48,671 nt of DNA from Flavobacteriaceae bacterium (GTDB lineage: Bacteria; Bacteroidota; Bacteroidia; UKL13-3), in contig JANYDJ010000187.1 of NCBI GenBank assembly GCA_025363675.1, positions 1 to 48,671 on the forward strand. The letters run 5' to 3'. How positions within the stretch are numbered: the stretch's first letter is position 1; every line of letters begins with the position of its first letter. Shown piece by piece: positions 1-7,743 of the stretch. The position numbers were made by a program, and so were the translations under genes. The notes below the pieces were generated by a model, which was not told where the DNA came from, searched no databases, and was given only the letters and a program-made list of their open reading frames with translations.

Positions 1-246
1 TACTTTTTGTGTAAAAAGTATTGCCCCCACGGCGAGTGGACGGCTTTAAAACAGATCATGTTGATCATAATTTTACGTAATAATATCAAAAAAAATACGG
101 TACCCAAAAAGGATGCGAGCTAAACGCCTATTCCTATAAAATAATATGGCAGACGAAATTGTTTATCCCTTATTTAAATACCTAATAAAATTAGATCAAA
201 TTCCTGACAAGTTTTCAAGTTTCAGATCGGAACTTTCTACCCTGCC
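1..246. other. Non-coding left edge, no gene seen
   Basis: No credible reading frame on either strand. The first 20 bases form a perfect 8-bp stem (TACTTTTT / AAAAAGTA) with a 4-base loop, without a clear poly-T tract outside it. Shortly after comes a weak GC-rich fold (CCAC-GGCGA-GTGG near 28-40). The rest is AT-rich and featureless to my eye. It could be the 3' flank of a gene outside the window plus decayed intergenic repeats. Confidence 0.5.
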
Positions 247-367
247 CTCGTAAGACTCCACCATGTGAGTATATTGTTCAAGTCTCCATACTTGAGGCAA
301 AGACTCGTAAGTATAGAGACTGACCGTATGGTACTCACAAGTTACGCTTCGCTAAACTTGCGAGGGC
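244..367. repeat. Nested inverted repeat of about 124 bp
   Basis: Three concentric inverted pairs are visible: GCCCTCGTAAG (244-254) with CTTGCGAGGGC (357-367); TGTGAGTA (264-271) with TACTCACA (332-339); and AGTCTCCATACTT (281-293) with AAGTATAGAGACT (309-321). An additional small hairpin CAAGTT...AACTTG sits in the right arm (about 338-360). The whole thing could fold as one long structured stem. It ends 7 bases before the stop of the 375-773 gene. It may be a small non-autonomous mobile repeat or a structured RNA; the sequence alone does not decide. Not recognised as a named family. Confidence 0.6.
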
Positions 368-374
368 TACATGT

Positions 375-773
375 TTAGTTACCACTTTTATCTATTCTAG
401 CAAATAGATAAATATAAACTGCGAAAAGCCAATTCAAATCTAAAGCCAGAGTCATTGATGCTTTAGTGTCATCCAGGGCCGTTTTTTCATAACTGCCATT
501 TACCGCTCCAATATAATTAAACATTTTATCAAAATGGAAATATATTAGTATTAAAGTAAAAATGGCAAAGAGCAGTAAACTTAAAATAAGGAAGAAATAC
601 TTCGCATTTTCATACTTCCTTAAAACTCGAATTAAAAGGAATAAACCTAAAAGCGAATATCCTAAAATAATTGCCCATTCTCTCATTTCTGCATCCATAT
701 TACCTATATCATCAGCACTAAATCCATAAGAAATAAGAATGAAGAAAAAAGCAATTAAGATTTTAAAATACAT
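375..773 (-). CDS. Small four-helix membrane protein, unknown function
   Basis: 132 residues, not recognised. Four hydrophobic stretches are visible at roughly residues 3-19 (the first could be a cleaved signal peptide), 34-50, 59-80 and 108-126, with charged connecting segments. That predicts an inner-membrane protein. Reality is supported by a good TAnnTTTG -7 box (TATATTTG) a few bases upstream of the ATG, and by the frame ending cleanly next to an intergenic repeat. It stands alone: the next gene on the same strand, the amidase, lies upstream beyond a 109-bp palindromic repeat. No motif points to a function. Confidence 0.6.
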   Translation of the reverse strand: MYFKILIAFFFILISYGFSADDIGNMDAEMREWAIILGYSLLGLFLLIRVLRKYENAKYFFLILSLLLFAIFTLILIYFHFDKMFNYIGAVNGSYEKTALDDTKASMTLALDLNWLFAVYIYLFARIDKSGN

Positions 774-777
774 TTGG

Positions 778-785
778 CAAATATA
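778..785 (-). promoter_or_regulatory. Candidate -7 box TATATTTG
   Basis: Matches the Bacteroidota -7 consensus TAnnTTTG on the minus strand, 4 bases upstream of the ATG of the 132-aa membrane protein. No TTG -33 element is seen at the usual 17-23 base spacing, so the call rests on the -7 box alone. If used, the transcript would be nearly leaderless or translation would start slightly downstream. Confidence 0.35.
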
Positions 786-826
786 AATGCTGCTGTACTT
801 TTATTTGAGAATTTGTTAGAATCCTT

Positions 827-935
827 TTTGTCTGAATCACGGATTATTCGGATTACACAGATTGCACGGATATTTCTGAGATATAATAATCCGTGTTAAT
901 CCTTTAATCTGTGTAATCTGTGATTCAGACACAAA
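827..935. repeat. Long imperfect palindrome, TGTCTGAATCACGGATT family
   Basis: The left arm (TTGTCTGAATCACGGATT... GGATTACACAGATT) and right arm (AATCTGTGTAATCTG... TGATTCAGACACAA) are imperfect inverted copies around an AT-rich centre near 872-888. Arms are made of near-tandem GATTACACAG / GGATT units. It abuts the stop codon of the amidase gene (stop at 936-938). Repeats of this look are common in intergenic DNA of Bacteroidota. A transcript would fold into a long hairpin that could serve as a terminator or 3'-end protector for the amidase message. Confidence 0.7.
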
Positions 936-1742
936 TTACTTCTTCCCCTCTACCTCATTCTTATACTCCACAAACGCTTTGAAAATTACCATAGCGATGC
1001 TGTCTTGTCCAGAAATTGAGGTGAGGTATTTGCGTTCGATGGCGTTGCTGAGGTAGCCGGTTTCTACCAATACACTGGGCATAGCAGTTTTCCATAGTAC
1101 TAAAAATCCTGCCTGTTTCACACCACGGCTGTAGCGGTTGGTCTTTTTAAAATTTTTCTCTACATGTGCGGCCATGTCCAAACTTTGCATGAGGAACTGG
1201 TTTTGGTACAGGCTGAATATAATATGTCCCTCGGCACTGCTGGGGTCGAAACCATCGTAGTTGGCTTGGTAGTTATTTTCTAAAAGTATGGAAGCATTTT
1301 CTCGTTTGGCCACCATTAAGTTGCCCGCAGTTTTGTATAGGCCCATGGCGTAAGTCTCGGTTCCGTAAGCACTTGGGCTAGTGCTCGCATTTACGTGAAC
1401 AGATAAAAAGAAATCGGCATTATTTTTATTGGCAATTTCTGCACGCTCATGCAACGCAACAAAGGTGTCGACTTGTCTTATATAAATTACTTTGATGTTT
1501 TTAAAACTATCACTAATTAATTTGCCTAACTTATTGCTGATGGAAAGCGTAATGTCTTTTTCATTGGCCCCACCATACATACATCCATGGTCGTAACCCC
1601 CGTGCCCAGCATCTATTACCAAAGTTTTTATTTCGGTTCCAGACTTCCGTGCCGGCACTTTAAAGGCAGCCCAAGCACACCCAATAAAAAGAATAAGGGT
1701 AGCATGGGCAAGGTATTTGTATTTTTGCAACTTCATTTTCAT
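936..1742 (-). CDS. N-acetylmuramoyl-L-alanine amidase (Amidase_3)
   Basis: Zinc-dependent periplasmic enzyme that cleaves the bond between N-acetylmuramic acid and the peptide stem of peptidoglycan, normally for daughter-cell separation. 268 residues. An N-terminal hydrophobic anchor or signal lies at about residues 10-27. The Amidase_3 domain starts at about residue 40. Expected zinc ligands are visible: His47 in IDAGHGG, Glu61 in GANEKD, His116 in SVHVNAS; catalytic Glu227 is in VLVETGYLSN. There is no SPOR or LysM domain. The start ATG is back to back with the divergent lptD, so the two envelope genes share one small control region. Family assignment is firm; the specific paralogue (AmiA/B/C) cannot be told. 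Confidence 0.93.
   Translation of the reverse strand: MKMKLQKYKYLAHATLILFIGCAWAAFKVPARKSGTEIKTLVIDAGHGGYDHGCMYGGANEKDITLSISNKLGKLISDSFKNIKVIYIRQVDTFVALHERAEIANKNNADFFLSVHVNASTSPSAYGTETYAMGLYKTAGNLMVAKRENASILLENNYQANYDGFDPSSAEGHIIFSLYQNQFLMQSLDMAAHVEKNFKKTNRYSRGVKQAGFLVLWKTAMPSVLVETGYLSNAIERKYLTSISGQDSIAMVIFKAFVEYKNEVEGKK
1720..1727 (+). promoter_or_regulatory. Candidate -7 box for lptD (TATTTTTG)
   Basis: A TAnnTTTG match inside the first codons of the divergent amidase gene. A start of transcription about 7 bases after it (near 1734) would exclude the ORF-track start at 1587 and the ATG at 1704. It would fit translation of lptD from the TTG at 1743 or slightly downstream. No clear TTG -33 partner. 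Confidence 0.3.
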
Positions 1743-4490
1743 TTGGACAAGTTCAATTTATATACCACAATATTGCAAAAGGGTTTAAAATCTCGTTTAT
1801 TCATTCCCCGCAAAACTAAACCCAATAAAGGTTTTGGCCGGTTGGTGTTTTTCACCAAATACGCCTTACTGTGTATTAGCTGTATATTATTCTGTTCACT
1901 CAACAGCATGGGGCAAAGCAAAACAGACACGCTTAAGAAGTTTGATACCACCATCCACATCCACTCCATCAATGAAACCGATACGCAAGAAATATCGACC
2001 GATACGCTAACTATCGGCGATTCACTTTCTAAAAATGATACTATTGGATTGCGTGCCGGAAAGGATGGACTGAAATCGGATGTGAATTATACTTTTGACG
2101 ATTCCAGTTATTTTGATGTAGAGCATAAAGAATTTCATTTATGGGGCAAGGCACATGTCGATTTTGAAAAAATAAAACTGAATGCCGGTTATATAAAAAT
2201 AAATTTTGGGAATAATACCGTCAATGCCGAACCAAGTATAGATAGTTTGGGTAATCCCTATAACCTTCCTGTTTTTAATGATGGTGATCGAGATTATATA
2301 TGCCAGAAAATGAGTTATAATTTCCAAACCAAAAAAGGGAAAATATATGGATTAATTACTGCCGAAGGCGATGGACTGATACATGGTGGTCAGGTAAAAA
2401 AAGATTCGCTTGATAACTTATATGTAAAAAATGCAAAATATACTACGTGTACAGATACGCTGCACCCACACTTTTATATACTGGCCAAAGAATTGATGAT
2501 TATTCCCGGTAAGCAAATAGTGAGCGGTCCCGCACAGTTGGTGGTGGCCGATGTGCCCACACCTATCATTTTGCCTTTCGGTTTTTTTCCTATTAAAAAG
2601 GGACAGCGGCGTGGCATATTACCACCGAGTTTTGCCAACAGCAGGGCACAAGGTTATTACCTAAAAGGATTGGGATATTATATACCTATTAATGACTATG
2701 TGGATTTGGCAGTGAGGGCAGATATATATTTTAATGGAAGTTGGCAAGGTTATGTAGCCCAACAGTATAAAAAGAATTATAGTTTTGCAGGGAGTTATAC
2801 ATTGTCGTATGGCAATATAGTTTTTGGAGATAAGAAAGCAGATGATTTTACGCGTACCCGTAATTTTAATTTTGGTTGGCGGCACACCATCGATCCCAAA
2901 AAAATACCAGGTTATACCTTTAATTTGGATATCAATTTATCATCATCCAATTATTATCAAACTTCTACTTCATACAATTATAATGATATCACAAAAAATA
3001 TAATTCGATCATCGGTAAACCTAGGTAAGAGCGACCGTAAGAATAGATATAATACTACTATTGCCTTAAACCACGATCAAAATTTGCAAACGCACGATAT
3101 TAGTTTCACGCTGCCCGAGATAAATTTTACGTATAATAGTTTTGCCCCTTTTGCCAATAAAAACCGGATAGGGATTCCAAAATTTTATGAGAACATCCGC
3201 ATAGGATACACCCTTAATTTTAAGAACCAAATAAGAACCAAAGATACCATTCTTACCCAGCATCCGGATACTATTCCCTATTTACTAAAAAATGGTATGG
3301 TACATCGCATACCGCTCAATCTTCCCACTTTCAAAATATTCAAATATCTGAATGTAGCACCTACTGCCGACTATCAAGAATATTGGTATTATAAAACGGT
3401 AGAAAAAGCTTGGAATTCCATTAACCAAAAGCTGGATACCTTCTATAATAAAGGTTTTCAACGAGCTTATAGTTATGGTGGGCAGGTGCAATTAAGCACG
3501 GCAGTATATGGAATACTTAATATTAATAAGTTGGGTCTTGTGGCGGTGAGTCATGTAATTCGTCCCTCCATTTCGTTCGAATATCGTCCCGATTTTTCAG
3601 ATACTAAATATGGTTTTTATAAATATAACCGACGCGATTCCCTTACTTTTTATCCGCAGAAATATTCTATTTTCGAGCAAGGTATTTATGGCGGACCAGG
3701 GGCGGGCCAACAGGGCAATATGAGGTTTAGCATTGTTAATAATTTAGAAGCAAAATATAAACACAAAACTGATACAGGAATTGAAATAAGAAAAGCATCA
3801 TTGATTGATAATTTAACCATCGGAGCCTTTTATAATTTCTTGGCTGATTCATTTAAAATGTCAAACGTAAGTATAAGCGGTGCTACCCGATTATTTAAAC
3901 GTTTTGCCATTAATTTTGGAAGCACCATCGACCCCTATAAATATAATAGTACCCACCGCGTAAATGAATATGATATAGATGTGAAAAAACTTAAATTTGG
4001 ACAACTACTCAATGCAAGGTTTGCAGTATCAGCAAGCTTAACGGCCGATGATTTTAACCCGAAACCTAAAACCAAGTTAGGAGCAAAAAAAGATACCAGT
4101 GCCGAACAAAAGTATATAACAGCCAACCCCGATATTTTTGTGGATTATAATATACCTTGGTCTTTAAACTTATCATATACTTTTATATATACTCATTTTC
4201 CGTTGGCTATAGCTGAGCAGCAAACAAAAATACAACCCACCCTTATGTTGAGTGGCGATATAAAACTCACACCCAAATGGAAAATAGGATTTAGCACCGG
4301 TTACGATTTTTATTCGAAACAAATTACCTTCACCAATATCAATATATACCGCGACCTCCACTGCTGGGATATGGCCTTCGACTGGGTGCCAACCGGACAG
4401 TATAAACGTTATATGTTTACCCTCAAAGCCAAGTCAGCATTGTTACAGGATTTGAAACTGAATAAGCGGAGAGAATGGTTTGATAAGTAG
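1743..4490 (+). CDS. lptD: LPS-assembly protein LptD (OstA), outer membrane
   Basis: Outer-membrane translocon that inserts lipopolysaccharide into the outer leaflet, working with the Lpt bridge. About 915 residues from the TTG at 1743. The track start at 1587 would overlap the amidase by 156 bases and its extra residues are low-quality sequence, so I place the start at or after 1743; it remains uncertain. A hydrophobic signal (LLCISCILFCSLNS) precedes MGQ. An OstA-like jelly-roll segment follows (FHLWGKAHVDFEKIKLNAGY). Then comes the LptD signature region (PTPIILPFGFFPIKKGQRRG) and a long aromatic beta-barrel to the C-terminus (KRREWFDK). Length and order fit Bacteroidota LptD. The stop is followed directly by a palindromic repeat. 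Confidence 0.88.
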   Translation: MDKFNLYTTILQKGLKSRLFIPRKTKPNKGFGRLVFFTKYALLCISCILFCSLNSMGQSKTDTLKKFDTTIHIHSINETDTQEISTDTLTIGDSLSKNDTIGLRAGKDGLKSDVNYTFDDSSYFDVEHKEFHLWGKAHVDFEKIKLNAGYIKINFGNNTVNAEPSIDSLGNPYNLPVFNDGDRDYICQKMSYNFQTKKGKIYGLITAEGDGLIHGGQVKKDSLDNLYVKNAKYTTCTDTLHPHFYILAKELMIIPGKQIVSGPAQLVVADVPTPIILPFGFFPIKKGQRRGILPPSFANSRAQGYYLKGLGYYIPINDYVDLAVRADIYFNGSWQGYVAQQYKKNYSFAGSYTLSYGNIVFGDKKADDFTRTRNFNFGWRHTIDPKKIPGYTFNLDINLSSSNYYQTSTSYNYNDITKNIIRSSVNLGKSDRKNRYNTTIALNHDQNLQTHDISFTLPEINFTYNSFAPFANKNRIGIPKFYENIRIGYTLNFKNQIRTKDTILTQHPDTIPYLLKNGMVHRIPLNLPTFKIFKYLNVAPTADYQEYWYYKTVEKAWNSINQKLDTFYNKGFQRAYSYGGQVQLSTAVYGILNINKLGLVAVSHVIRPSISFEYRPDFSDTKYGFYKYNRRDSLTFYPQKYSIFEQGIYGGPGAGQQGNMRFSIVNNLEAKYKHKTDTGIEIRKASLIDNLTIGAFYNFLADSFKMSNVSISGATRLFKRFAINFGSTIDPYKYNSTHRVNEYDIDVKKLKFGQLLNARFAVSASLTADDFNPKPKTKLGAKKDTSAEQKYITANPDIFVDYNIPWSLNLSYTFIYTHFPLAIAEQQTKIQPTLMLSGDIKLTPKWKIGFSTGYDFYSKQITFTNINIYRDLHCWDMAFDWVPTGQYKRYMFTLKAKSALLQDLKLNKRREWFDK

Positions 4491-4566
4491 GAGTAAGGAA
4501 AGGGGTAAGGGGTAAGGGCCATTCGGCGTCAGCTCCTTATCCCTTACTCCTTATCTCTTGCCCCTT
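4488..4566. repeat. CCATTCGGCGTCAGC-core palindromic repeat, copy A
   Basis: Left arm of GGAGTAAGG / GGGGTAAGG units, core GCCATTCGGCGTCAGC (4518-4533), right arm of CCTTATCCCTTACTCC units. The arms pair over about 30 bases, with some G-T pairs. It begins at the lptD stop TAG and runs into the cytochrome gene from the other side, so it sits between two convergent genes and would form a strong hairpin in both transcripts (possible bidirectional terminator). The stop codon and last residues of the cytochrome c gene are within it. Confidence 0.85.
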
Positions 4567-4894
4567 TTACATCTACGAGATATTTTACTATAACCTTCAC
4601 TGATGAATCGGGAATGGGAGCACCAAAATTCTTCACCATTTTATCTACTATTTTCTGCCAAGTTTTTTCAGGGAAATTGGGTTGCATTTCTATATACTTT
4701 GTGGAGTGACAGGCCAAGCAATGGCGTTGAAAAGTTTTTTGTCCCACAGCAACAGGTAAATAAGGTTCGAGTGTCGATAATTCTTTTGCAGGCTCTTTAG
4801 TTTTGGGTGTTTCTATAATAGTTTTTTTATCTTCAGTACATGAAAATATATATAATATAAACAGGAGTATATATAATCGTTTTATATAATACAT
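4544..4894 (-). CDS. Monohaem cytochrome c lipoprotein, probable electron acceptor of the adjacent Mo enzyme
   Basis: 116 residues. The lipoprotein signal ends at Cys19 (YIFSC). A single haem-binding CLACH motif at residues 59-63, with Met70 or a later Met as possible sixth ligand. Such small cytochromes take electrons from sulfite dehydrogenase-type molybdenum enzymes (SorB-like). The start overlaps the stop of the upstream molybdopterin gene by one base (TAATG), so the two are co-translated and very likely form one complex at the membrane surface. The last residues (KGARDKE) and stop are encoded by a palindromic repeat, so the original C-terminus may have been replaced. Product class is sure; the partner is inferred from position. 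Confidence 0.82.
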   Translation of the reverse strand: MYYIKRLYILLFILYIFSCTEDKKTIIETPKTKEPAKELSTLEPYLPVAVGQKTFQRHCLACHSTKYIEMQPNFPEKTWQKIVDKMVKNFGAPIPDSSVKVIVKYLVDVKGARDKE

Positions 4895-6084
4895 TATTCT
4901 ACAATTAAATTTAATGTTTCAATTTCATTTCGCATATAGCCACTTCGGTTCCACTGGTGTGGTGGCTGGGTTTCTCCCTTGCTATTGGTGGCTTTCACTT
5001 TAATTGTATATTTGCCAGCAGCGGTTGGTTTCCAACTATATTTCCACCTTCGCCAAGTATACTTTCCCAATTCAGGATTTAGTTTTGTTGCTTGCCAAGT
5101 TTTACCATTATCTACAGAAATTTCTACTTTTGTTATTCCATCACCACCATCAAAAGCCAGGCCTTCCAGTGCACAATTTTCATTTGCTTTTATTATAGTG
5201 TTTGGTTCTGGATTTACAAAAATAGAACGCACATCCATTTTACTAATTGGCACTACATCTTTGGCAAGCTTATCATGTTTTTCATCTCCGTTTGTTACAC
5301 CTTTTGGCACCAAATAAGCTTTCTTCATCCAGTACCCTTTAAAGGTATCATTATATACTTTTATCTCGTTGAGCATTCCTACCCAATAGGTTGCATACCA
5401 GCCTGGCACAACAAGTTTCAGCGGATAGCCATTCAACAAAGGCAAAGGCTTATCATTCATTTCATACGCAACCATTACTTCACCATCCATAGCATGGTCA
5501 ATTTTTAGCGACTTCACAAAATCAGGAACCGACTCGAGCGGGGGCTCATCCATGCCATTAAATGCTACTTCAAATGCACCATTTTTTACGCCAGCCAAGG
5601 CTAAAATATCTTTTAGTTTCACCCCTGTCCATTTTGCATTTCCCATGGCCCCATTTTTCCATTGTCCCCCCGGTACTTGTGGGCTGAAAAAGCTGCGGGC
5701 ATTGCCAGCACACGCTGCAAGAGCATTGATTGTATAGGGTTTAAATTTTGTTTTTAGGTCGGTTAATGATAATGATAGGGTTCTGTTTACGTGGCCGTTT
5801 ATAGTTAATCGGTATTCATTGCTATCTATTTTTGATGGCATATTGGCCAAGTGCCAGCGAACAAAAAATACATTATTGGGGGTATAGTCATATCTAAAAT
5901 ACCACAAGGGCGTTTCCAAATTTGCAGGCCGGTCGGTAAGTAAAATCATATCGTCTTTGCCTTCCGCTTTTACCATCAACTCTTTGTTTACCACTGTGGG
6001 TGCCGCGTTATCACTGCCTCCACCACTGTTACATGACAAGGCCAAAAATGTATATATGATATAATATAGTTTAAATTTACGCAT
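4894..6084 (-). CDS. Molybdopterin-dependent sulfite oxidase-family lipoprotein (SorA/SoxC-like)
   Basis: Predicted periplasmic sulfite:cytochrome c oxidoreductase molybdenum subunit (sulfite to sulfate). 396 residues. The lipobox LALSC puts the lipidated Cys at 18. The oxidoreductase molybdopterin domain spans about 70-270, with the molybdenum-ligand Cys125 in AACAGNAR and a typical GGQWKNGAMGNAKWTGV stretch. A Mo-co dimerisation Ig-like domain follows at about 285-395 (VEISVDNGKTWQATKL), which argues for SorA/SoxC over the single-domain methionine sulfoxide reductase MsrP. The gene is followed by a cytochrome c gene with TAATG overlap. Oddity: the signal begins MRKFK and has no twin-arginine motif, although molybdenum cofactor proteins normally need Tat export. 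Substrate is inferred. Confidence 0.85.
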   Translation of the reverse strand: MRKFKLYYIIYTFLALSCNSGGGSDNAAPTVVNKELMVKAEGKDDMILLTDRPANLETPLWYFRYDYTPNNVFFVRWHLANMPSKIDSNEYRLTINGHVNRTLSLSLTDLKTKFKPYTINALAACAGNARSFFSPQVPGGQWKNGAMGNAKWTGVKLKDILALAGVKNGAFEVAFNGMDEPPLESVPDFVKSLKIDHAMDGEVMVAYEMNDKPLPLLNGYPLKLVVPGWYATYWVGMLNEIKVYNDTFKGYWMKKAYLVPKGVTNGDEKHDKLAKDVVPISKMDVRSIFVNPEPNTIIKANENCALEGLAFDGGDGITKVEISVDNGKTWQATKLNPELGKYTWRRWKYSWKPTAAGKYTIKVKATNSKGETQPPHQWNRSGYMRNEIETLNLIVE

Positions 6085-6204
6085 ATCTATCTTAAACGTG
6101 CTGCAATTAAGGGAACGTATATAATATATGCAAGCAATTTTTAATTTTCATAGTTGCTACGGTTACATTTTTCATTTTTTAGCGGCTCACAAAACTCATT
6201 AATA

Positions 6205-6227
6205 TTGCTTAATATTGTCCCCTTATT
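6205..6227 (+). promoter_or_regulatory. Motif shared with the 40.6-kb TonB receptor upstream region
   Basis: TTGCTTAATATTGTCCCC followed by TTATT, ending 16 bases before the dienelactone hydrolase ATG. Nearly the same sequence (TTGCTTAATATAGTCCCC then TTAAT) occurs at 40589-40611 upstream of a TonB-dependent receptor. Two matches of this length in unrelated upstream regions suggest a common control site or promoter. Function is inference only. Confidence 0.35.
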
Positions 6228-6243
6228 AAAAATTTAATTTATT

Positions 6244-7083
6244 ATGAACTCACTAAAATACTATACAATTATTGCTCTTGTTTCATTTTTGGGTGCGTGC
6301 AAAAATGCACCAGATAAGAAGGAACCAGAAATGGAAATTACAAAATCGACAATCAAGGAAGAAAGTGTATCATATAATGCAGACACTACCACGCTCAATG
6401 GATTTGTAGTATATGATGAAGCTATAAAAACCAAACGTCCGGTAGTGCTTATTATACATGAATGGTGGGGCTTGAACGATTATGTAAAAAGCAGGGCAAG
6501 GCAATTGGCGGCCCTAGGTTATATAGCCATTGCGGTCGATTTGTATGGTAACAATAAAGTAGCGGATAATCCACAAGATGCAAGCGAGCTTGCCAAACCC
6601 ATTTATGCGAATCCATCGATGGCAAAAAAACGTTTTGATGCGGCCCTTGCAAAAATAAAAACATATAGTGTTGCAGATACAAACCAAATGGCAGCTATTG
6701 GTTATTGTTTTGGCGGTGCTATGGTATTGAACTTTGCCCGCTTGGGAGAAAAAAACTTGAAAGGTGTGGTATGTTTCCATGGCAATCTTGCGGGCGTGCC
6801 TATCAGTAAAAATATCCGTAATCAAAAAGTTTTGGTATGTAATGGTGGGGCCGATGAATATGTGAACGAAGAGGAAATTGCAAAATTTAAAATGCAGATG
6901 GATTCTATAAAAGCAGATTATACTTTCAAATCGTATCCCGATGCTACCCATGCCTTTACCAATCCGGCCTCCACAGAAGCAGGAGAAAAATTCCATATTA
7001 ATATAAAATATAATGCTGCCGCCGATAAAGCTTCGTGGGATGATATGAGAGCTTTTTTTGCAGAGATATTTAGAAAAGAGTAA
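6244..7083 (+). CDS. Dienelactone hydrolase-family lipoprotein
   Basis: Alpha/beta hydrolase of the DLH family with the Cys-Asp-His triad. 279 residues. The lipobox FLGAC puts the lipidated Cys at 19. An acidic linker to about 50 precedes the hydrolase core. Visible are HEWWG (residues 72-76, with the Glu that DLH enzymes use in activation), nucleophile Cys155 in GYCFGG, Asp204 in GGADEY and His236 in DATHAF. Lipidation places it in the periplasm or on the surface, unlike classical cytoplasmic carboxymethylenebutenolidase. No aromatic-degradation genes are adjacent, so the true substrate is unknown. The stop is followed at once by a composite palindromic repeat. Confidence 0.88.
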   Translation: MNSLKYYTIIALVSFLGACKNAPDKKEPEMEITKSTIKEESVSYNADTTTLNGFVVYDEAIKTKRPVVLIIHEWWGLNDYVKSRARQLAALGYIAIAVDLYGNNKVADNPQDASELAKPIYANPSMAKKRFDAALAKIKTYSVADTNQMAAIGYCFGGAMVLNFARLGEKNLKGVVCFHGNLAGVPISKNIRNQKVLVCNGGADEYVNEEEIAKFKMQMDSIKADYTFKSYPDATHAFTNPASTEAGEKFHINIKYNAAADKASWDDMRAFFAEIFRKE

Positions 7084-7084
7084 A

Positions 7085-7216
7085 TAGGAGGAATAAGGGA
7101 TAAGGAATAAGGACCATGCGGCGTAAGCTCCTTATTCCTTACTCCTTATCCCTCGAATAAACCATGCGGCGTCAGTTACCGCCAACCGCCTACTACCAAC
7201 CGCCCCTCGCCAATAG
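7085..7216. repeat. CCATNCGGCGT-core repeat, copy B (full element plus a second half element)
   Basis: First unit: arm GGAATAAGGGATAAGG, core ACCATGCGGCGTAAGC (7123-7138), arm CCTTATTCCTTACTCC. It is followed by a second core (ACCATGCGGCGTCAG, 7161-7175) with no left arm. The second core's right arm is made of a different unit (TACCGCCAACCGCC, then TACTACCAACCGCC). So two cores lie head to tail, with two arm chemistries at one site. Between two co-directional genes. Confidence 0.8.
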
Positions 7217-7231
7217 AAAACAAATAACCGA

Positions 7232-7741
7232 ATGAAAAAATATCTCACCATTATCATACTTCTCATTTCACAATTTGCTTTTGCTCAAAAAAATGTGCAG
7301 GTTACTGACTCGTTTAAAATAGTTTCGGCAACCGATAGCCTTACTATAAATCTTGATATGATAAAGAAAATAGCGGCTCAAAAATTACCCGATTTACGGC
7401 TTACCAATCACCATGGAGAATTTAAAAAACTTCTCACAAATTTGCAGGGAATACCTATCAAAACTTTTCTTGAAAAAATAAAACCGGTTACCGAAAAACC
7501 AAAAGAACTGAGCGAATACTATTATATATTTCGTGTTGGCGACGACTATATAAATGTATATTCGTGGAACGAGATTTTTAATACCGCAGTAGGCGATTCT
7601 ATATATATAATAACAAGCTACGATGGATTTAACTTAGACACCATGCCCGATAAAATAATGATTGTATCCATGAGCGACAATACCACCGCACGCCGCATGC
7701 TTAAAGGGTTAAGAAGGATTGAAATTTGTAGGGTGAAGTAG
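7232..7741 (+). CDS. Secreted protein of unknown function
   Basis: 169 residues. A clear Sec signal peptide (residues 1-18, LLISQFAFA then Q) indicates export to the periplasm or beyond. The mature part is lysine- and aspartate-rich, with a possible alpha/beta fold and no cysteines until one near the C-terminus; no lipobox. I do not recognise a family. It is preceded by one palindromic repeat (copy B) and followed by another (copy C), so it stands as an isolated single gene facing the convergent dab operon. Coding nature is supported by the signal peptide and codon use like its neighbours. Confidence 0.7.
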   Translation: MKKYLTIIILLISQFAFAQKNVQVTDSFKIVSATDSLTINLDMIKKIAAQKLPDLRLTNHHGEFKKLLTNLQGIPIKTFLEKIKPVTEKPKELSEYYYIFRVGDDYINVYSWNEIFNTAVGDSIYIITSYDGFNLDTMPDKIMIVSMSDNTTARRMLKGLRRIEICRVK

Positions 7742-7743
7742 TG

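Noticed and set aside
1587-1742. N-terminal extension of the lptD ORF over the amidase gene
   Set aside because: The extra residues are antisense to the signal region of the amidase and resemble no LptD N-terminus; a better start with a signal peptide follows at or after 1743.
6514-6996. 160-aa ORF on the minus strand within the DLH gene
   Set aside because: Shadow of the DLH reading frame; no signal, family match or promoter.
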